NCBI GenBank assembly: GCA_026419785.1
Contig: JAODTK010000999.1
Coordinates: 186,001-250,000, forward strand
DNA length: 64,000 nt
Direction: 5' to 3'
Origin: Sclerodactyla briareus
Taxonomy: Eukaryota > Echinodermata > Holothuroidea > Dendrochirotida > Sclerodactylidae
Numbering within the stretch: the first letter of the stretch is position 1; each line of letters starts with the position of its first letter. Both the position numbers and the translations under genes were made by a program. Under the pieces are notes generated by a model. The model searched no databases. It saw nothing but the letters and a program-made list of their open reading frames with translations, and was not told where the DNA came from. Positions 22,371 to 36,769 of this stretch are shown in pieces.

Positions 22371-24314
22371 ACACGATGTTATTTTTAGTAATCATAGTAA
22401 CAGCCTGATTTGCTAAAATTGTGACATCTTCGCCATGGTTGTAAAGGAACTGCCCAGGTCAGGGGGGAAGCTGGAAAAAATTCTTGCCTGAATTCAGTAA
22501 AGAAAATATGAAGATATTCCGCTTACAACTCTGCCCAATTTTTTTCAAATTTTCTGCCTGATTTTTTATTTGTCAAACGTTTCAAAAGGGGGGGGGGGTG
22601 CATTACCTGACTCTACCCGCCTCCTACGCCCTTGATTGTTTTGAAATTTTCATCCACCATATGCCTTACCCACATTCATGCCCATCCCCCCCCCCTCCCC
22701 ACTAGGCTTGAAGGGATGTTGTTTCTAAGCCATTGAAAGATCCCTACACTATCTTATGGGAGAGAAACATTACAGGTATTACAGGCGCATCCAATTCTTC
22801 TAACACATGGAATGATCCCCCAGGCTCCACAGAACGGAAAAATCCTAGCTAGGCCTATGACAATCATTTTTGTGCGACCTAATGGAAATAATTTATATAC
22901 CTTGCAATTTGTCTGGCAAAACTTCTATCAAAACATGCAAGTTCTAATTTGCAAGGAGCAACCACATTTTTTGCCACATTGTCTAGTGAATAACCACAAA
23001 GATGGGACTGTGTATACATGCGTTGGGCGAGATTTCCAATTAGGTAATGTAACAGATGAGCTATATCAGTCGCAATGTGTGAAGCATGAGCTTCAAGGTT
23101 TGCAAGGGTACGTTTGGCTCAGATCAGTTAAGGATTAGTTAGGGATTAGTAGGCCTGTTTTCTGTGCGATATTGCTGTCACATCCTCTGGTGGTATTTTC
23201 CTCATTGCGTTGTTACCCTCATAATTATTTTGGGAGATACATGCATGGATCATGGAGGGGAATGGCCAAAATGACATCCCCAATATCAATTATTGGGGGA
23301 ATCAACATCCCATACCCCCCCCCATCCCCAAGGATCTATGCTTATGAGCATTACACAGAAATATGGAAGATTCCCCCTCCCTCCTTAATCATTGCTTGAA
23401 GAGAAGAAGGAATTCAAACAAAATGGCTATTGATCGGCTATGAATACATTATTACTAGGGTTTTCTACCAAGGTGTAAGGTAGGGGTGCTATGTGGAGTA
23501 TGAGACAGAGACAGGTATGCCCTGAGGCATCCAAGGAACACTCAGGAGTGAAATTCAGGAATCATGCGGTAATATCAGCAGATTTGTGGTTTGTATGGCT
23601 ATTTACCATGAAGAAAACTGCGTATCTGACAGTTTTTGCCATAGATCAATTTTATTATTTCAATTAGTGGTTGCCAATTGATAATAATATGCAGACTCAC
23701 ACGACTGGCAAACATGAGTGGAATATGATGAATGACAGAATAAAAGGTAAAATGCCCATCAATAGAGTCAGGCCTAGCCTGACAGGGTAAAGTCAATCCA
23801 CAACCTCACAACTCAGATTATTCCTTTTAGTAAAGAATGCAAAATAATAACCATGAACTCATTTCCTATAGTATAGGCCTGTATATTACCCAAGAAATGC
23901 TCAAAACATGATATAATCCTCCAACCTCCCATTCAATTTATACAGCTTGGGGGGAGGGGGGGGGGGGGGGGGGAAGAGAATCTAATTTTGATGAACACTG
24001 AACATAGATTGTAGCAGTATATCATACAGTGTCACATAAAATATGAGCCAACCTGCCTCTATATGAATGATGCTCATGGTGTCTTATACCACTTGATACA
24101 GTACCTGATACAGAGAATAAACCAGGATGACTAATCTGACAAAATTATCCTCAATATTCAAGAGGTTTACGAAATGCAAATGGTTGTCTTTCTATGAACA
24201 TTCGCAGCTCAGCAGTGCTACTCATCCCCAGATGCAAAAAGCACTTACATCAATTATTTAATAACATACAATGAAGGCGCTGCACAATAAGGCGAGACAA
24301 AAATTAAAATTTAC
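22371..24314. other. Unassigned sequence with homopolymer G/C tracts
   Basis: G/C runs occur near 22588, 22686, 23318 and at 23949-23973 (a near-continuous 25-base G run with one A). No gene is supported; the open frame at 22812-23138 has no recognised domain. Confidence 0.5.
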
Positions 24315-24531
24315 CTTAATGTTCCACAAACTGCATACCACACACACAGGAGAACAAAATTGCATGGATTGAGATGCCTGGTAATCAGCGTCCATCCAAT
24401 GAATAATGAAACAGTCAGAAACAAAGCCTGCTCTCTCAGTCGAGATACTCCATCCATCATACTAAATACACAACAAGGGTTTCCTCCAATATATCCATTC
24501 GCACAGTAGAGTAGTGCATCCACAGTCTCTG
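24315..24531 (-). CDS. Candidate internal exon of an unknown membrane protein
   Basis: On the minus strand, a gtttgcctgcctactcag acceptor-like sequence precedes position 24531. A ttaag/gtaaat donor-like sequence follows 24315. The 217 bases between are open in one frame and encode two hydrophobic stretches (ALFLTVSLFIGWTLI and FVLLCVWYAVC). No family is recognised and the phase cannot be checked without neighbouring exons. The frame continues open upstream of the acceptor but lacks an ATG at a plausible start. It is the best host-exon candidate in the window, but random sequence of this length could produce it. Confidence 0.18.
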
Positions 24532-25113
24532 CTGAGTAGGCAGGCAAACGAACATAATTTAGCGAACGGCTCTCAACACAGCGTGGACTGTCGGCACAGA
24601 GCAGGGGAGCGAGCACACTGACATTGGCATACGTACAGTAGTCTCGTTCTCATAATTAGAGAGGTGGATTTCTATTGCCCCGGTATAGTAAATGCATAGT
24701 AGCGCAGTGCACGAAGGAGGATGGCCAACGGTGTTGGGAGTATAAACAAAGTCAGTATGGAAAATTGTTGCCGGAGCTCTTCATTAAAGCTCCGTCGCAT
24801 ATATTCACACTATTAATAGTCTCAACAGATTCTGAGCATTTTAACCGTGATGATGAATAAAGATGATGCAGCCCACAGCATGGTGCAACTACGTGCGTGT
24901 GTGGAGTGGGAGGATTATCAGTATATGATGTAATTACTCCAGTGAAACAGTACGGTGATCAAACATGCAATGCAAAAAAAGACTGTGGGGTCAAAATAAA
25001 AAATGTACAAAACAGAAACATCTACTCTGCAGCCTCAGTACTCCATGATGCAATGGAAGCTGGTAATACTCCATCGAGTAGAAGACAGCATACACAATGA
25101 ATGTCAATTATTA
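24532..25113. other. Unassigned sequence
   Basis: No feature could be supported between the candidate exon and the 401 bp duplication. Confidence 0.45.
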
Positions 25114-25915
25114 GATTTGGAATATAAATTAGCCCTCATCTTTCGGTTATTACATGGGACTATACTGAGGCACCTCCCCCACCCCCCTTGTCATTCCTGT
25201 GTGGAGTGATCACAATATGCAATGAAATAGAAATATGTGATCTAGCATCTCACATGGATGTGCGAGTGTATGTGTGTAACCCCAGTGTGAGGGGAGCATA
25301 GACTACCCCACTTGAAGGCTAACCCTTGGCAGTGCAGCAAGGACACACAAGTAACCCCAGTGTGGGGGGCATATCCCCCCCATAGACTACCCCACTTAGA
25401 GGCTAACTCTTGGCTGTGTAGCAAGGGGACACACAGGTGTGACAGGGGCTGGACTACCACACTTGAAAGCTACCTCTATGCTGGGCAGCAAGGACAGACT
25501 ATAGCCCAGTGTGTGATTTGGAATATAAATTAGCCCTCATCTTTCGGTTATTACATGGGACTATACTGAGGCACCTCCCCCACCCCCCTTGTCATTCCTG
25601 TGTGGAGTGATCACAATATGCAATGAAATAGAAATATGTGATCTAGCATCTCACATGGATGTGCGAGTGTATGTGTGTAACCCCAGTGTGAGGGGAGCAT
25701 AGACTACCCCACTTGAAGGCTAACCCTGGCAGTGCAGCAAGGACACACAAGTAACCCCAGTGTGGGGGGCATATCCCCCCCATAGACTACCCCTCTTAGA
25801 GGCTAAATCTTGGCTGTGTAGCAAGGGGACACACAGGTGTGACAGGGGCTGGACTACCACACTTGAAAGCTAACTCTATGCTGGGCAGCAAGGACAGACT
25901 ATAGCCCCAGTGTGT
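25114..25915. repeat. Recent direct duplication, two copies of 401 bp
   Basis: The segment beginning gatttggaatataaattag at 25114 starts again at 25515. Over the full unit I see only about five differences (for example cccttgg versus ccctgg, aactcttgg versus aaatcttgg, ccacttaga versus cctcttaga), so the copies are about 99% identical. Inside each unit are three shorter imperfect repeats of about 85-90 bases, built on actacc.cactt.a..gctaac and gcagcaagg.acac. Confidence 0.95.
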
Positions 25916-26012
25916 GGGGGGAACGGAGAGGTACTGTCATGCCATGCCCAAAAAAAAATGCACCACAATGTGGAAGTGAGGCCTGGACAAGCCTAATACT
26001 AGTGAAAGCTTT

Positions 26013-26090
26013 ACCAGTGAGAGGAAGCAATTGATAGCCTAGAGTGGAGGGACCAGTGAGAGGAAGCAATTGATAGCCTAGAGTGGAGGG
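26013..26090. repeat. Perfect 39 bp tandem duplication
   Basis: The 39-base unit starting accagtgagaggaagcaatt occurs at 26013-26051 and again at 26052-26090 without difference. It lies about 100 bases beyond the 401 bp duplication. Confidence 0.95.
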
Positions 26091-29000
26091 ACCAGTCCCT
26101 AAATATAGAGTTATGGCAACAGTTTGAGCTACTGCGAGGTTTGGCAAATGAGAAAAATCTTTGTTATAAAAGTTTTGGGCCTGAAAGTCGACCATATTCA
26201 CCAAGTTCATGAAAATTAAAAGAACTCAACGAAATTTTGCATAAATTATGATAACTTGATTAACATATTTTAATGGAAATCTAATCAGTTCATCCACCTA
26301 TATCCTGCACTCATGTGGCCAAACCCAAATCACCGATAGCATCACGGTTTCATCCTTAATCTTCCTAAGAGCGTGAACGAAAATCACAGGAAACAGGTAA
26401 TTAGTAATACCCCTACTTTGTGCCTGAAATCTGATCAGATCATGTTCACCCAACCCTGATACTACATACCAATTTCTGCAAAATCGATCTTACCTTTTTG
26501 AAGCATATCATTGACAAAATTCACAGATAGAGAAAACAAACAAGGGGGTTTCATGGTGTTACAAACAATAGCGGACCTCCTCACATTGAGTTTGAAACAG
26601 GGCACAACATACCTGAATTTGTATTGCCTTGCAGGATATAATAGCTCCATGGTTGAATCAGCTTCAAATATTCTGTAATTGTTCACCCTAGATCAGGCAG
26701 CTTTCAGCAAAGGCCCCCTCCCCAGGCTCTCCCTCCCCGATTACACCCCTCCCTATCAATTTTAAAAGATATATCCCCCCCCAGCTTTGACCCTACCTAA
26801 ATTCCTGACTAATGACCTAATGCAATCATATCTATCTATAAAATGTTTACATACAGATCGTATGTCATCTTCTATCACCTTTTGCTGCTGTTGTATGAAA
26901 ACTGCCTGATATTGTGTTCACTATATTATGTTCAGATCTACTTCTTACTTGGTAGGTATTCGAAACACCTTCTAGTGATTTTAAATGACTGGGAAACCTC
27001 TGCTTTGCCAGTAACAGTAGTTAAAACTTTCAACCTTGCCAATACATTGTAATATTGTGTTCAGCGCCATCACTGCCAAATTCAACAAATTCGCTGATTT
27101 GTGATGTTTTGGACGTACCCAGCCAACCGAACCATCCTAAACGTAGGCATTTACGTATCTCGTGCAGTATGCACGAATAAAGTGTTGCACAATGCATCAT
27201 CCGAAGCGAAATGTTGCATCAGCCCGAAACTGAAATTTCTCCATACATGAACTCCATGGTTAATCTGAGTGAAATTAACACAGTCAATCAGCCCCACAAT
27301 AAAATAACACAATTTATATTTCAAGTTGTACAGCTGCTAGACAGCAGTAATTAGGAGAAAAGATCGCCGTAAATGTGTCACTCCCTGACAATGTTCAATT
27401 TGACGTTACACACAGAGTCAAATAGGGACCCCATATGTTTTAGTTACGGTGTGTGGAGAATTTGTTGTTCAAATTTCTCATTGACCTTCATCATGGAGAG
27501 GAGCCTAATTTCATTAGTCAGTGTTTTGGGAAAAGTTGAATTAGAAAGTACGCCCTACAAATTGAGACATTCCAGTGATTCTACAACAAAATCCATCCAA
27601 AATTGGTGGGAGAATTTACAAGGGAGAACGAAGGTATGACCCGATGCTGGCTTTAGTGAGGCAACTGCAAGAATAAACATTAGATTCACATTCCCAGAAA
27701 TTGGTTCACAGTTTAACCGAATTATGCCACGGTGGCTGTATGCACTGTGGCCTAATAAAACAGTAGTCACCGACGTCACGAGTTAGAGAAATTTATGTAA
27801 GTACTGCAATGATGGTGCTGTACAGTTTTACTATGCCATGTACAATAGCTAAAGGCGTAGAGTCTGAAGCAACTATATTGAACAAAAGCAAGAAAACACC
27901 TTCATCCTGCCTGGAGTTTCCATCCATTATCACAGTTCCAAGTGAATTGAAAGAGAATATGTAAATGTATCATTTCACTTCCAAATTAGCACCTGACAAT
28001 CTACAAGTGTGAACTTGGCATCAGCAGCGATCAGCAAATAAAGCGGCAGTAATAAAAGACATGATGACAATTCTTTGGATGGAAACAAGGATGAAACGAT
28101 ATAATTGTAACTCAATGCACAATTCAATTTTAGGCTACGCTGCAACTGTATAGTGGAGACCACTACATCATACTATGTACAACAAATGTCATGTGAGGCT
28201 GTTGGGCTTTGCAGCATGGTTGGATAGAGGAGAAGGGAGGTCAGTGAAAGCCCTGTGTTGACCCTGTGTAGTCATTAATTACCAAGTCGCACCTCCCATA
28301 CGGGGTTCAACCTCGGCCTATCCTAGGGTTGTTCCTGGGTTGGGCTGGGGGTTGACAAGGGTCAAAACATGGGGTTGAATGCTTACACTGTAATTTTACC
28401 CCGAGAATGAAGTAAAAACCTTAGCACAGGGGCGGAATGAAAATGAAAGTGCAGGTTTTCAAGATGATTTCCAACTTTCAGCAGTCTATAACGAACTGAA
28501 TAAACTAATTTAGTTCACCATATCAAGAAAATGGGTCACTCACTATCAAAAGTGCATGCCTATGGGGAAATGTAATTTTTTTTCTAGGTTTCATTCAATA
28601 AAAGGAGCAAAAAGCAATTTGTATGCAAATGAAGTTTTCATTCAGTTGGAAATTGACTTGTCACTAGAAGTAACAGGGACTTTATGAAATGCAAGAGTGC
28701 CAATGGCAAGGTAGTAACATAAAAGGTTATGGTTACTTTCAATTTGTTTAAATGACATCTAACAAGTATCTTGAAAAGTCTGCATGGGTGCATAATGGCC
28801 CTTCTAGATGAGCTTTGACAGCAATCATCACACAGGGTCCAATGGCGCAACTGGACATCGACTGGCGGGTCAACCACCAAACACGTATATCCCCACTTTG
28901 GATCGATCAGGGTGACATTATTCGTCTTGTTTTTATCAGAAGGAGATTTATGACCTAGGGTTGGTTCCACGCTTTCAATCAACGGATCATGTGTGCAAAG

Positions 29001-30909
29001 TTTAATATGGGTCCGACAATGGCACTAGGGAGTTATTGTACAAACACTATCAATGAGCCTGTTCACGGTTGCAAGTGCCGCATGCTCACAGATCAGCAGT
29101 AGTCGGGTTCCGACAAGATTTTTGCCATTGCTATATCGTTATGGCTTATTTTCAAACTGTGACTACTCTTTGAAAACGAAACCAATTCATCACATGTTTG
29201 GTATGTTATTGTTGATAAGTATGGAGGGAAATTTACGAGGTTTCGTGCTGGTATGATATGTAGTTTTATAAGGAGTTTCGAAAGATCCCACTGCCTATGT
29301 TTGGGCTGCGTGTTGCAATACTACCCGACTGACCTTGTCCCCATATTCTTTCATAGATATCCCCATAAGGATTTTCCATATCCCCATAGATCTGATGCTT
29401 CAAATCGCACAAATCAGCAAAAGACTCAGTTTGCAAAAAAAATCCAAAATGGTCACCGTCAGAGCAGTCAAGTGATGCCCACTTTCTGATCCATTCAAGA
29501 TTCTCATCAGATGATCATGTGTGCATTTTTGTGTCAATCGGTCATTAGCGTTTGAGCTATTCTGGTTACAACGAAAATCTTCTTTTTCCGGCGGACTCGC
29601 GGGGGCAGCGACGAGAGACAAATGCCAAACCATGATAGCCCGAAGTGGGATATAATTAAAGGCTGACTCGCTGAGGATTTGAATTCCCTCTATTCCAAAC
29701 AACTTTTTGCAAATGTCCAACAGTAAAAAGCCTAATATAGATAACGGGGAGGTCACCTGTGACATAATTGACTTATCTATGCATGAAAAACCAGAAAGCT
29801 AGAAGCTTAGTGATTCTTGACTAATCACCTATGACCAGATACAAGAATAAACGGGATAATGGCATGATAAGCACCAAACTCCTGCTCGATGGGACTAAAG
29901 TCCTTGACTCTGAATCATGTCCACAAGGTTTTTCAGACTTAGACCTCTGCTGACCTCTGATCTGACCACAAAACAATCGGGATCATGTACTCATCGTGGG
30001 AAACCCACTTTCCAAGTGTGAGCCTGATCCAGCCAGAAGGGGGGGGGGAACATTTTTAATTTTTTTAAGGGGGGGGGGGGGGATTGTTAAACAGCCCTTC
30101 GTATATGTTTCATGACCAGAGAATTCACAATATTCGAATGAGCTTTGTAGCAGCCTTGAAAAGCCCCAAGGTGGACTAAAACACAAGAAATATCAACTGA
30201 AGGTTTCTTTGAAAAGTTATTATTAACTGTAACACCTGAACCAATAATTCTTGGCAATGAAGATATGAATATGAGAACAGCATAAAAAGTACAATAAACC
30301 TGTTATTTGTAAGACAAATAGGGCGTGAATAAACAGTGGCAGGTGTCAATGTCACAATTCATTTATTGCCCTTCAACGCTACAATAGCGGGTGGGAAGGA
30401 CAGCTACAGTAATTACAAAACATACACACATCACAAGGATAATACATAATGTAGCGTATTGGTCTTCATTGATTGACGGTATTCTACAGTAATTCTTATG
30501 AAATCTACAATTACAAAATTAAGAAATACAGCTTCTGCAATTCATAGACAAATAAAAAGAGGTGTAGCGAATAGAGGGGCAAAGGAAATAAGAGGGATTA
30601 TCAGGACGTAGGCGATAAACAGACAAAAAAAAATGGGGACACAGTGACTGCCTGTGAACAGCAATTTTAACAGGTTAAAACCCAGCCTTTTCTGGCACCA
30701 GGCCTCACCATTATACTCCACGATTCTAAAACTGGGGCTTCAAGAAAACTGAGAATAACCTTCAGTGAACTTGACCTGACACCAAGGACTTGAAAAGAAA
30801 TTACATTAAGTTGCAAACTAGACTACTCTACCAAATTATGCATTTACTAACCTGGAAAATCAGTTTGTCCTACTTCATAGTTGACATATATACGCTGAAC
30901 CTCAATGCA
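26091..30909. other. Unassigned AT-rich sequence
   Basis: No gene could be supported on either strand. C-rich tracts lie near 26705-26785. A G-run pair lies at 30039-30083. A block near 29945-30010 (ctgaccacaaaacaatcggg...catgtactcatcgtggg) is matched loosely near 48545-48600, so it is a dispersed repeat of unknown class. Confidence 0.45.
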
Positions 30910-30910
30910 C

Positions 30911-31330
30911 CTACTGATCATTAGATATCTTGCACACCATGCCTTCAAAACAAGAGCCATACCACTTCAGCTTCCTTTTCTTGACAATTTTGTCCAGTGT
31001 CCAAGTTTCACAGACTAAAGGAAGATCGTCAGGGCAAGGGACCGCGCAGCAGAAAGATTTTGAACACAAAAATATGGTCTTTCCGGATGGAGTTTTGCTG
31101 ATGCTGCTGATTGCTGATGTCTGAACAATCCTTGCCATCACTCAAGGTTTTGACCAAATCTGATTTTATGGTACTCATGAAGGTCCAGAGTACGGTCCCT
31201 ACTTCATTTCTGCTGCACTTAGGTGTCCTTTGTTCTCTTAGGCTTTGATCTCCGTGGCATAACCGTGAACTGTCTTTGTATAACAATTTGTCCATCAGGC
31301 TAGCCAGCTCATCCTCTGTACTGAAAGGCC
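30911..31330 (-). mobile_element. C-terminal fragment of a LINE polyprotein, decayed
   Basis: The open minus-strand frame (31141 down to 30911) ends CETWTLDKIVKKRKLKWYGS. The CETWTL block and the KKRKLKWYGH-type block are conserved together downstream of the reverse transcriptase palm in many non-LTR retrotransposons, normally separated by some tens of residues; here they are nearly joined, so an internal deletion is likely. Upstream on the same strand (31330-31141) a TNMMAF segment resembles the KTKYMAF block before it. Catalytic motifs are absent. It differs from the fragments at 1.7-3.0 kb and 40.9-41.3 kb, so at least two LINE lineages have left remains here. Confidence 0.7.
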
Positions 31331-34300
31331 ATCATATTTGTCTGCAGTTCACAGGATGTTGATAGTTTTCCTTTCTTCCACAGTTGAACTGTGGCCTTCG
31401 TGATCTTCATATCTATCCTCTTACGATGTATCCTTTTCTGGTAATTTTAAGAGGCTTGGTTGGTACACGTGGGGGCATCCTAGACGCAATTCATCCATTG
31501 TTCAAAGAGCATACATACAGACCACACCACAAAGTTCATGCAAGAAAAATGGAATCTGGGAATGTCTTCTTCCAAGAATTTTTATCTTATAACCATAATG
31601 ATCAAGTAAGAGAGGGGGTGCCACCGCTAGAACTGATGTACGCCGATCAGTATGGTGCCATGGGGATACTCCATTTTGTATTGAACAACTGTTTTTCTGT
31701 GTGAACAAATAATAGGCCGTCTAGTGTATCCCAGAATATAGTGACATACATTTTGACAACATTAGTTAAAAAAACAGATGATGCAAAACTCACCTATTGG
31801 GTAGAGTAGGAATATGGCTCACCCGAGCACAGGTGCAGTCCTTCCCGTTTGCGTGCCCTATTTTCCAGACAATCAGCACAACGAGCTCTGATTGTAACTG
31901 TAATTGTTTCAATTGGGAGTGTGCAGCAAAACATATTTTTTGTGGGCCAAATGACTGAGACAGCTCGATAGCATATTATGCCTGTTACCGCCATCCTGCC
32001 ATACTGGGAATCAGGTAATTGGACAGGATTGCTCCTGCTCTCACCCACAATTATCCAGTACGGCTGGTGATTTGGCAACTGTAAATCACGATCAGTGGAG
32101 GCAGGAAATTGCCATTGAAGTGGATTACTCATGCACAGAGGGCAACATTTACTGGCCTGAGTCAAGGAAAAGGAGCTGTTCCCCATGCTCTAAACATGTG
32201 GCCTACACATCAACTCTTCCCGTTTGCAATCGCTGTAACCAGGATTTGTTGGTGATAAGTGCTGCACATGATGTATTGGAACTGTTCAGCCAATTGCACG
32301 TGTACTGAGGAAACCAGTCACAAAATGCGGCAGTTCAGCACATGATAGTAGCATGAAGCAGATTCTTCCAGGGGAATTACACTCTAGTCTAAACTCACAC
32401 CATGTCCAACAACATTCCTGAGTTGGTTGTTGAAATATGCCAATGCACACAGGAAAATGATTTTGTGAAATAGGTCAGATATAGACAACACCAAAATCTT
32501 CAAAACTCTCATGGAGAAAATGTGTTGATACAATCACATCACAAATATCAAAGAGCTTGAACATGGGGATGAGTTTGTTTTTTTCCAACATGAGAATAGT
32601 GGTACAGCTATTCATCAGCAGTGTCATGGGGAGTCATTTTATTTGCTCTCAGTATTTCTCTGTGACATCACAACTGTATTTCATGAATGGTCATTAGGCC
32701 CTCGTGGCCAGCATGTAAGTTGCCAACTACCCAAGAACAGCTTCTAATATAACCCCACTTCTGGGGATATCATGTTTCTTCGTTGGCGCTTCGCCTTGAA
32801 ACCCGCTGCGTCAGCATTCGCCACACTCTATGTCCACCGCTAGAAATTGTCATGTTAACCCAATAAGTCTTCAATGCTTTATCATATCCCGCACGCATGT
32901 TGCACTAGTGATCTCATAGAAAAGTTTGCAAGTGCATGACTGTTGCCCCTATATTTGGCAGATTTCTACACAAGAAAAGTTTGTCCGGTACTCCGGTACT
33001 ACACAAAACTGGTGGGTGTAGATTTTTCGATGTTCTGAAAAATATGGCAATGATTTCAAGGTCACCGGAGGTCAAATTTGTGCGAAATATTCCACATTTC
33101 TCTTACTTTGTCGATTCACTTGACACTTGTGGGGTGTGGACTTCAGTTGGTCCTGAAAAACATGGCGATAATGTAATGTCAGTATAAAACTAATACAAGA
33201 AAAATGTAAACATTCAGAGTACGAAAACTATAGGAGCTCAGAGAAAATGAAGCCAGGGTATACCAGGCATGTCGCAAGTCTGTCAGGAGCAAATCTTTCA
33301 TAGAGTCTGAAACAGGATGAAATTTAAATTTGCAGGAGGTAGCGTATCATCACAACAACCTGCTAGCACTGGAAAAAACAAATTGACCCGACAGGAACCA
33401 TGAAGATGAAAGCCTCCTTGGCCCCAAAACTACTCCATATACATGTATCGTTGTTGTTCAGTGAATCCAGGTTCTACTCGGAACATCTTCGAAGACAAGT
33501 CAGTCACAGACGAAATGTCACTACACTGACTGATATGATCAGCATGAGTTGCTAATATGGCTGTCGTCACCCACCCAAAACGAGATCCCAGCTCTGTGGC
33601 CGGAAAATTCAACTTGCTCTTGTCCCGACATATGAGCATCAGAGCACAGTGTCTATGTGACTTTCAAAGCATAGGCATATAGAAAGTACTTAACAACACG
33701 CAACCTGGCGTTTTGGTCATGGATATATATGCCCTTGTGAGTTTTCACCTATGCAAAATCCATCGAGGATGAACAGCTATACAGAGCTATATAGAGAAAG
33801 AATATTTACAAATACCACATGTTCAGCAACCTCCGGTTTTTTCACAGTACTTTGCAAGAAGTCGGCACATAGTGATGCAAAGCATATGAAATATGCAAAC
33901 CAGCCAGACAGACCACACTATCACATCAGCTGGAAATTACCTCCACACCAGAAAATAGTTGAGCATTGCCTCTATGGCCTAACAGGCTACCATTTGAAGG
34001 AAATGATGCTCAAGCTGAAAGATGTACTATATGTTTCTGTTACCAAGATAACCTTCGAATCAGCATTGCATGGCTGCGTACTGGAGTCGTCAATTCCTCC
34101 ACCCCCCTTCTCAACTGTTGGCAGTCTGGCGGACTGCCTGCATATACTGATCATAGTCCATCTACACTGTTGAAAAAGATTAGCCATCTGTAGATTTTGT
34201 TCCCATAGTAAACCACAAACATTGCATGAATACACTATTGGCATATAGTCAAAATGACAATACAGCGTTGATAAGTATGTAATTTTGCCTGAATCATCAT

Positions 34301-36769
34301 TAGCTGTCCTAGGTGCAAATATAGAAAGCCACTTTCAGCCACAGCTAGTATGACACACAATAGATAGATATGATTTGCAATCAGTCTCTTCAACAGGGGA
34401 ACCTGCATACTTGAGTACATACTCTTTATACAGAATAGGGCTATGCAGAGGTTTTACTTTTTCCACACAAATTCCTCAGCACCCGGGGAAACGTTTCTCG
34501 CCCACGCACTACTCGAATGCAATTACTTTGGCACAGCCCAGAGGCGAGTTTCCTTCCCAGGGCACATACGGAGGTATTCCAGCCAGTAAAACCCCTCCCC
34601 CTTTTTTGTCCCCCCCCCCCACTCTCCTACATTGTTGAAACCGTTGTGTGGACATGTACCCTATCTTCCGCAATTACTCGCTAACCCATATCTGAGGCTG
34701 CTGGTAAAACGTTGTTATAAGGGAATGTACTACAGTGAAGGCACAGCGGATATTATAGCAAATATGAGAGCAAAAATCAGGGGGGGGGAAACTCCTTGTG
34801 GGGCTCCAGTTGGTCAACAGTTTGCTGATTGTTTTCAAAAATTTGATGTCAGACCTTATCTATATATGAACCCCTATCTCTGAATCAAGGATGCCAACAG
34901 CACCAGGGCTTTGATGACGAAGCCCAATGTGTTGTGTGCGGTCATGAAGGAGAAAATAATTATTGTGGACATAATGCAATACACATCCACAATGATGCAA
35001 GTCCATTGAACTGCAAGCTTCCGCTTTGCATGGGTAGTCATAACTGGGGTGAGGCAAGCAGGTAATCGGCAGAAGTTAGAGCAATTATTAAACAAAATCA
35101 AACAAAATGAAATGAAATTGGAGAAGTGCAGCTGAATAGATGTGGGGAAGATGATAGCTAATACACGCTACCCTGCTACTGTTAATCATATAGATGAGTG
35201 AGCCAAAATGTGTATGCTGATATGCTGCCTGTAGCCCCCCGTGGAAATAGCAGGAGAGCAATAACAGTAGGTGATCTTCAATGAGAAATGATTGACACCA
35301 AAAACATGTTCAATCATACTCAGAAAGTGATTGGCTCGTTAAGCAGGGTTGCCGAGTTTCGCATACAGAACCCACCATTTACGATGATCAGAGATGGGAC
35401 CCTAGATGACGTGTGTTCGGATGGAAACGCTGTAAGCGAAGTAAGGCAGCAATTTATCAGTATTCAAGGGTAAGGCTAGGCATGACTACCAGAATTACTA
35501 GGGATGACTCTGATTTCTGAACATCCCATATTTACCCATTGGATATGCGGATAACTAAACATGATATCTAATCTTCTAGAGGAGAGTAGAAGACACTTGA
35601 CCAACGAAATGCCCAGAAAATGACTCCTTAGTGCCTAAATAACCTTAAACCTCAAATCCACAAACCTTTTGTGTACCATTGGTCAAAACTAATACGAAAC
35701 TTCAAGATAGTGAATCTTATTCGTGAGGAGTGAAAGCCAATTGACCCCCAATATTAGACAACCTGGGTTGGACGTTCGACCCTCAAATTCTGAATGCCCC
35801 ATTATACTATTTCAGTAGTAATAAACAAAACTAAAGTGGTTTGTGAATCTGTGAACAACGAATACTTACGATGAGGTTGCCACACCCGGTACGCGGTGAA
35901 ATTGCAATGCTCGATATAAAAACTGGCATAATTGGGTGCAGGGTCCAATAAGGGGTAAGAGGCAGTGAAATAGATAGCTAACTATCATGTTCAATCTATT
36001 CACTCTGTGGTGGAAACAATTTGTTGATAGACCTTCAAAATTACCATTTAGGCCAAAATGACCCCTAGATGACCTACTTCAAATCCCTACCAACCGATTG
36101 TGGCATGGTCCCCCCGATACTACTGACCAACTTTCTGGATAATCTGACAACCTCTAGATGACCTTTGCACCTGATGACCAGGTGTAGCCCTCTCGAATTA
36201 AAACCAACAGCACTGACGCAATCGCCGGGTCGGTGCCCTGCAATTTGCCGTGATGGCCTCACATTTCAAGCTTCTCACACCGCCCGTCAGTGACTGCCGT
36301 GCCCTTAATTGCTCAATTCGCCTGTGCCCTTCCCCTCGCAAAACTAGCGATAAGAATAATACCCCAAAGCAACTTCTGAAAGTTTCCTTGAATCATCGGT
36401 CATTACTGTAAAAGTGTCCATGATTTCCCTTCCGCATTTCAATTTTTAACCAATTCTGCATTGGATTAGTCTTTCATCCATTGTATTGTATTGTTTGTGC
36501 ACCAAACATCCGTATATCCGTGTATGTCCCATGGTACCGTACTATTGCGGTAGTGAAAGTAAAAACTTGACTGACGTACGCAACCCATGAGCCATTATAT
36601 TAACCAGCAACCATACTGTAGCAATTCATCATCGCGTAGGCCTATCGAATCTTTCTTTTCCGCATCCCACAATTACCTCGGATTATCCTTCAATCCATAC
36701 AGGTCTACTTTCTGGGTCGTAAGGAATTGGTACGTGAATCATAGATAAAGTGCATGATTAATATTAACC
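31331..36769. other. Unassigned sequence
   Basis: Open frames up to 140 codons (33751-34173 plus) show no motif and overlap opposing frames. A loose two-unit repeat of about 117 bases lies at 33008-33175 (tctgaaaaatatggca versus cctgaaaaacatggcg). A C-run occurs at 34606-34621. Nothing else is supported. Confidence 0.45.

Noticed and set aside
23949..23973. G run as a functional quadruplex
   Set aside because: A homopolymer G run can fold in vitro, but nothing nearby suggests a promoter or origin. Similar runs are scattered through the window as simple repeats.
33751..34173. 140-codon open frame
   Set aside because: No domain, no splice signals in register, and an opposing open frame covers the same bases.
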